DNA of 64,000 bases from Proteiniclasticum sediminis (GTDB lineage Bacteria; Bacillota; Clostridia; Clostridiales; Clostridiaceae), in contig NZ_JAGSCS010000001.1 in the NCBI RefSeq assembly GCF_018128025.1, positions 283,419-347,418 of the forward strand. Direction: 5' to 3'. Each line of letters begins with the position of its first letter. Within the stretch, counting starts at the first letter, position 1. The translations under genes and the position numbers were made by a program. Positions 62,394-64,000 of the stretch are shown here, one piece after another. A model generated the notes under the pieces. The model was not told the DNA's origin and made no database searches. It saw only the letters and a program-made list of their open reading frames with translations.

Positions 62394-63785
62394 ATGAATT
62401 CAACAGTATACACCCTACTAAATCTGATCGTGCTCGCAGCCATCATCTATGGACTCTATCTCATGCAGAAAAAGCATTACTCCTTCACCGCCCGCGTCCT
62501 CACCGCCCTGGGGGCTGGGATCATCCTTGGCGGAGCCCTGCAACTTATCTATGGAGCCGGCGCACCCGTCATCGGATCCACCAACACCTGGCTGGGCATC
62601 CTCAGCAATGGCTATGTCCGTCTCTTGAACATGATTGTCATTCCTTTGGTCTTTGTGGCCATCACCACCTCCATTGTCAATCAGGAGTCTTCTGCACTGA
62701 AAAAGAGTGCCGTATCCATCATTGCTGTTCTGCTCCTCACCACCGCCATTTCCGCGGGCATCGGTGCTGCCGTATCCGGCGCCTTTGGTCTTGATTCCAG
62801 CAAGCTCACCGCCGGACAGGCGGAAACGGACCGCGCCCAGGCGCTGGACAAGACTTTGGCGGAGTTCCAGTCCAAGAGCATTCCGGAACAGATCACCGAG
62901 ATTATCCCCCGCAATGTGTTCTATGCCATGACGGGACAAGGTTCCTCCGCCACCCTTTCTGTGGTCTTCTTCGCTGCATTCCTGGGCATAGCTACGGTGG
63001 GAATTCGCAAGAAGAAGCCAGAAAGCGCAGAGGCCTTCAAGAAGTTCCTCAATATGCTCCATGATGTGGTCATGCGGATGGTCACCATTGTCCTCCGCTT
63101 TACCCCCTACGGCGTCTTTGCTCTCATGGTTCGCTTTGTCGCCACCTCCAACTTCAGTGAAATCACCCGACTGATCCAGTTCTCTCTGGCAAACTATGTG
63201 GCCATTCTCATCATGTTTGCCATTCACCTGGTGATCCTCTCCTTCTACAAGCTGAATCCTGTGACCTATCTGAAGAAAGCCAGCATTCCCCTATCCTTTG
63301 CCTTCTCTTCCCGAAGCAGCGCAGGAACCCTTCCCCTCAATGTGGAGACCCAGACCGAGAAGTTCGGGGTATCCAATGGTATCGCCAACTTGTCCGCTTC
63401 CCTGGGCACCAGCATCGGCCAGAACGGTTGCGCTGGAATTTATCCGGCCATGCTGGCCGTCATGATCGCCACAGGTACCGGCGTTCCCATGGATGTCACC
63501 TTCTTTGTGAAGCTCATCGTCATCACCGCCATCAGTTCCTTCGGTATTGCCGGTGTGGGCGGTGGAGCCACCTTCGCGGCCCTGACGGTCCTCTCCTCCA
63601 TGGGTCTTCCCGTGGGCCTTGTGGGACTGCTCATCGCCATTGAACCCCTCATTGACATGGCCAGAACCGCCCTCAATGTTTCCGGTTCCATGGTGGCCGG
63701 ACTAGTCACCTCTAAGCGTCTGGGCGAAATTAACCTGGAGACCTACAACCAGGATTTCTCCGACCTGGAAGAAGTCAGCCGCTAA
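62394..63785 (+). CDS. tcyP: L-cystine sodium symporter TcyP (463 aa)
   Basis: A dicarboxylate/amino acid:cation symporter of the DAACS family that resembles B. subtilis TcyP along its whole length (also about 463 aa): YVRLLNMIVIPLVFVAITTS, AFSSRSSAGTLPLNVETQTE, SLGTSIGQNGCAGIYPAML, GVGGGATFAALTVLSSMGLP and IEPLIDMARTALNVSGSM. The hairpin loops HP1 and HP2 are intact. It imports cystine. The start follows GGAGG at 8 nt. A cysteine-specifier T-box upstream fits the function. Confidence 0.95.
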   Translation: MNSTVYTLLNLIVLAAIIYGLYLMQKKHYSFTARVLTALGAGIILGGALQLIYGAGAPVIGSTNTWLGILSNGYVRLLNMIVIPLVFVAITTSIVNQESSALKKSAVSIIAVLLLTTAISAGIGAAVSGAFGLDSSKLTAGQAETDRAQALDKTLAEFQSKSIPEQITEIIPRNVFYAMTGQGSSATLSVVFFAAFLGIATVGIRKKKPESAEAFKKFLNMLHDVVMRMVTIVLRFTPYGVFALMVRFVATSNFSEITRLIQFSLANYVAILIMFAIHLVILSFYKLNPVTYLKKASIPLSFAFSSRSSAGTLPLNVETQTEKFGVSNGIANLSASLGTSIGQNGCAGIYPAMLAVMIATGTGVPMDVTFFVKLIVITAISSFGIAGVGGGATFAALTVLSSMGLPVGLVGLLIAIEPLIDMARTALNVSGSMVAGLVTSKRLGEINLETYNQDFSDLEEVSR

Positions 63786-63891
63786 TCCCGCAGAAATCTA
63801 CATTTCCCTTCAACAGAATCAGCCAGAGTTCGCTCTGTTTCTCAAAGAACCTCCTTTACGGCAATGTCATTAAGTTAATATGAAACTCTAT

Positions 63892-63940
63892 AAACTGCCG
63901 GAGTCTGGATTGATTAGTTTTTTGATTCTGGCAGTTTTTG
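63892..63940 (+). terminator. tcyP terminator
   Basis: AAACTGCC-GA-TC pairs with GATTCTGGCAGTTT around a long loop, followed by TTTTTG. It lies about 107 nt after the stop. Confidence 0.75.
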
Positions 63941-63961
63941 TTCAGCAATGTCTCTTCATTG

Positions 63962-63990
63962 CTTGTTTTTCGGCATAGCAAACAAGCGGG
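63962..63990. other. Small hairpin at the right edge
   Basis: GCTTGTTT and AAACAAGC form an 8-bp stem. It may be a terminator for a gene outside the window; nothing else is seen in the last 60 bases. Confidence 0.35.
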
Positions 63991-64000
63991 TTTACACCGC

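Overview
This window looks like chromosomal DNA of a Gram-positive anaerobe of the Bacillota, most likely class Clostridia. The signs are strong AGGAGG ribosome binding sites throughout, a PyrR-type pyrimidine leader, a T-box, a cobalamin riboswitch, a candidate WalR box, a class 1B PyrD/PyrK pair, a rubredoxin, an RsbQ relative and PC4/YdbC. Base composition is moderately G+C rich and looks even. No insertion sequence, prophage, CRISPR array or rRNA was seen. The species cannot be fixed from the sequence alone.

Region 1 (1-17.2 kb): an edge-truncated alpha/alpha-toroid protein, the sbcDC nuclease operon, an acetyltransferase, the RNA-polymerase-recycling helicase helD, a cobalamin riboswitch driving a DUF4430 protein plus an ECF S component (a candidate B12 uptake pair), a three-SH3 polysaccharide deacetylase, an ACT protein, a regulator with a double gamma-glutamylcyclotransferase-like protein, der, and a CapA-like protein. 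Region 2 (17.2-24.8 kb): flavodoxin with an FMN-binding protein, a small rubredoxin, and the phosphate operon pstS-C-A-B-phoU behind a probable PHO box, followed by a WYL regulator.

Region 3 (24.9-35.7 kb) is rich in signalling. An RsbQ-like hydrolase gene overlaps a PAS-PAS-PAS-GGDEF diguanylate cyclase gene. A solitary tRNA-Gly(CCC) follows. A KdpD/KdpE-like two-component pair is then divergent from a potassium uptake operon: TPR protein, two TrkA proteins, a 34-residue membrane peptide, TrkH and an exported OB-fold-like protein. Region 4 (35.7-40.3 kb) is about the cell wall: PC4/YdbC, two tandem NlpC/P60 hydrolases (one behind a WalR-box match) and lrgAB.

Region 5 (40.3-52 kb) is a hexarate catabolic operon: garR, gudD, tctCBA, garD, a DHDPS-family aldolase and a MOFRL glycerate kinase. 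It lies next to a CdaR-type regulator and an AEC permease. Together these would import glucarate/galactarate and convert them to pyruvate and 2-phosphoglycerate. Region 6 (52.1-64 kb) is the complete de novo UMP operon pyrB-C-carA-carB-pyrK-D-F-E behind a PyrR-type leader, divergent from a cystine symporter gene controlled by a Cys-specifier T-box.

Many start codons were moved from the longest reading frame to the site with a ribosome binding site, including GTG or TTG starts for pstC, the FMN-binding gene, the ADP-ribosylglycohydrolase relative, cdaR and carA. Two small genes, the rubredoxin and the 34-residue peptide, are easy to miss.
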